Assembly: GCA_025363695.1 (NCBI GenBank)
Contig: JANYDI010000027.1
Location: 1 to 16,225, forward strand
Direction: 5' to 3'
Length of the DNA: 16,225 nucleotides
Source: Opitutia bacterium
GTDB taxonomy: Bacteria > Verrucomicrobiota > Verrucomicrobiia > Opitutales > JANYDI01
Shown here piece after piece: positions 16,123 through 16,225 of the stretch (its first letter is position 1; every line of letters begins with the position of its first letter). The translations under genes were made by a program, and so were the position numbers. The notes under the pieces are model-generated. The model ran no database searches, had not been told where the DNA came from, and saw nothing but the letters and a program-made list of their open reading frames with translations.

Positions 16123-16225
16123 GATCGCGAAGCGATCTGTGGGGGTCCTTGTATAGCCTATCCCGATAGCGATTTTGCCAAAATACGCAGTATTTTGCAA
16201 AATCGCTATCGGAAAGGGGATCCAA
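16123..16225 (+). repeat. Modular palindromic element E13 (forward, cut by window end)
   Basis: Stem A is at 16123-16137, linker TGTGGGGGTCCTTGTATAGCC at about 16137-16157 and hairpin B at 16163-16212 (CCGATAGCGATTTTG / CAAAATCGCTATCGG, inner AAAATACGCAGTATTTT). It ends in GGGGATCCAA, where stem C would begin. It predicts a gene beginning or ending shortly beyond the window. Confidence 0.85.

Overview
This window looks like bacterial chromosome, most likely from a Verrucomicrobiota-like (PVC-group) genome; that placement is an inference. It rests on a GyrB of 819 residues with a long insertion in its C-terminal half, a compact tig-clpP-clpX operon, a DUF4340 protein, and no recognisable Shine-Dalgarno sequence upstream of any of the nine protein genes. 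Base composition is near 50% GC in the genes and much more AT-rich after 15457. No transposase, integrase, phage gene or CRISPR array is present.

Layout from left to right: a REPIN-like repeat (1-175); a modular palindromic element; a promoter and the tmRNA gene ssrA (504-862), followed after 18 nt by a HAD-family hydrolase (881-1891); an inverted pair of palindromic elements; a membrane-anchored DUF4340 protein (2193-3878); another pair; gyrA (4064-6511, minus strand); a pair enclosing a second REPIN-like repeat; gyrB (7093-9552, minus); a pair enclosing a third REPIN-like repeat; an unknown 203-residue protein (10424-11035, minus), divergent from tig-clpP-clpX (11143-14296); another pair; radC (14637-15317); and finally a gene-poor stretch holding a strong promoter, a structured RNA unit of about 440 nt and a terminator, closed by a further palindromic element.

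The genes are housekeeping functions: ribosome rescue (tmRNA) and the ClpXP protease that degrades tmRNA-tagged proteins, trigger factor for nascent-chain folding, both gyrase subunits, and a RadC-family protein.

The most unusual content is the intergenic architecture. Thirteen copies of a modular element (stem A GATCGCGAAGCGATC, a linker, long hairpin B, then GC-rich stem C) sit at nearly every transcription-unit boundary. Stem C always faces the gene and stem A always faces the middle of the intergenic gap, whichever way the gene points. Stems A, B and C all differ between copies by paired, compensating changes. A fourth, long-range pairing (CCTTG with CAAGG, or CCTTAG with CTAAGG) co-varies in 10 of 11 canonical copies; the single exception is also the only copy with a clearly chimeric B hairpin. 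The REPIN-like repeats and the RNA unit lie only in the A-to-A gaps. In two places stem C supplies the last codons and stop of a protein (the DUF4340 protein and GyrA). The inner stem of the RNA unit resembles the inner stem of the REPIN-like repeats.
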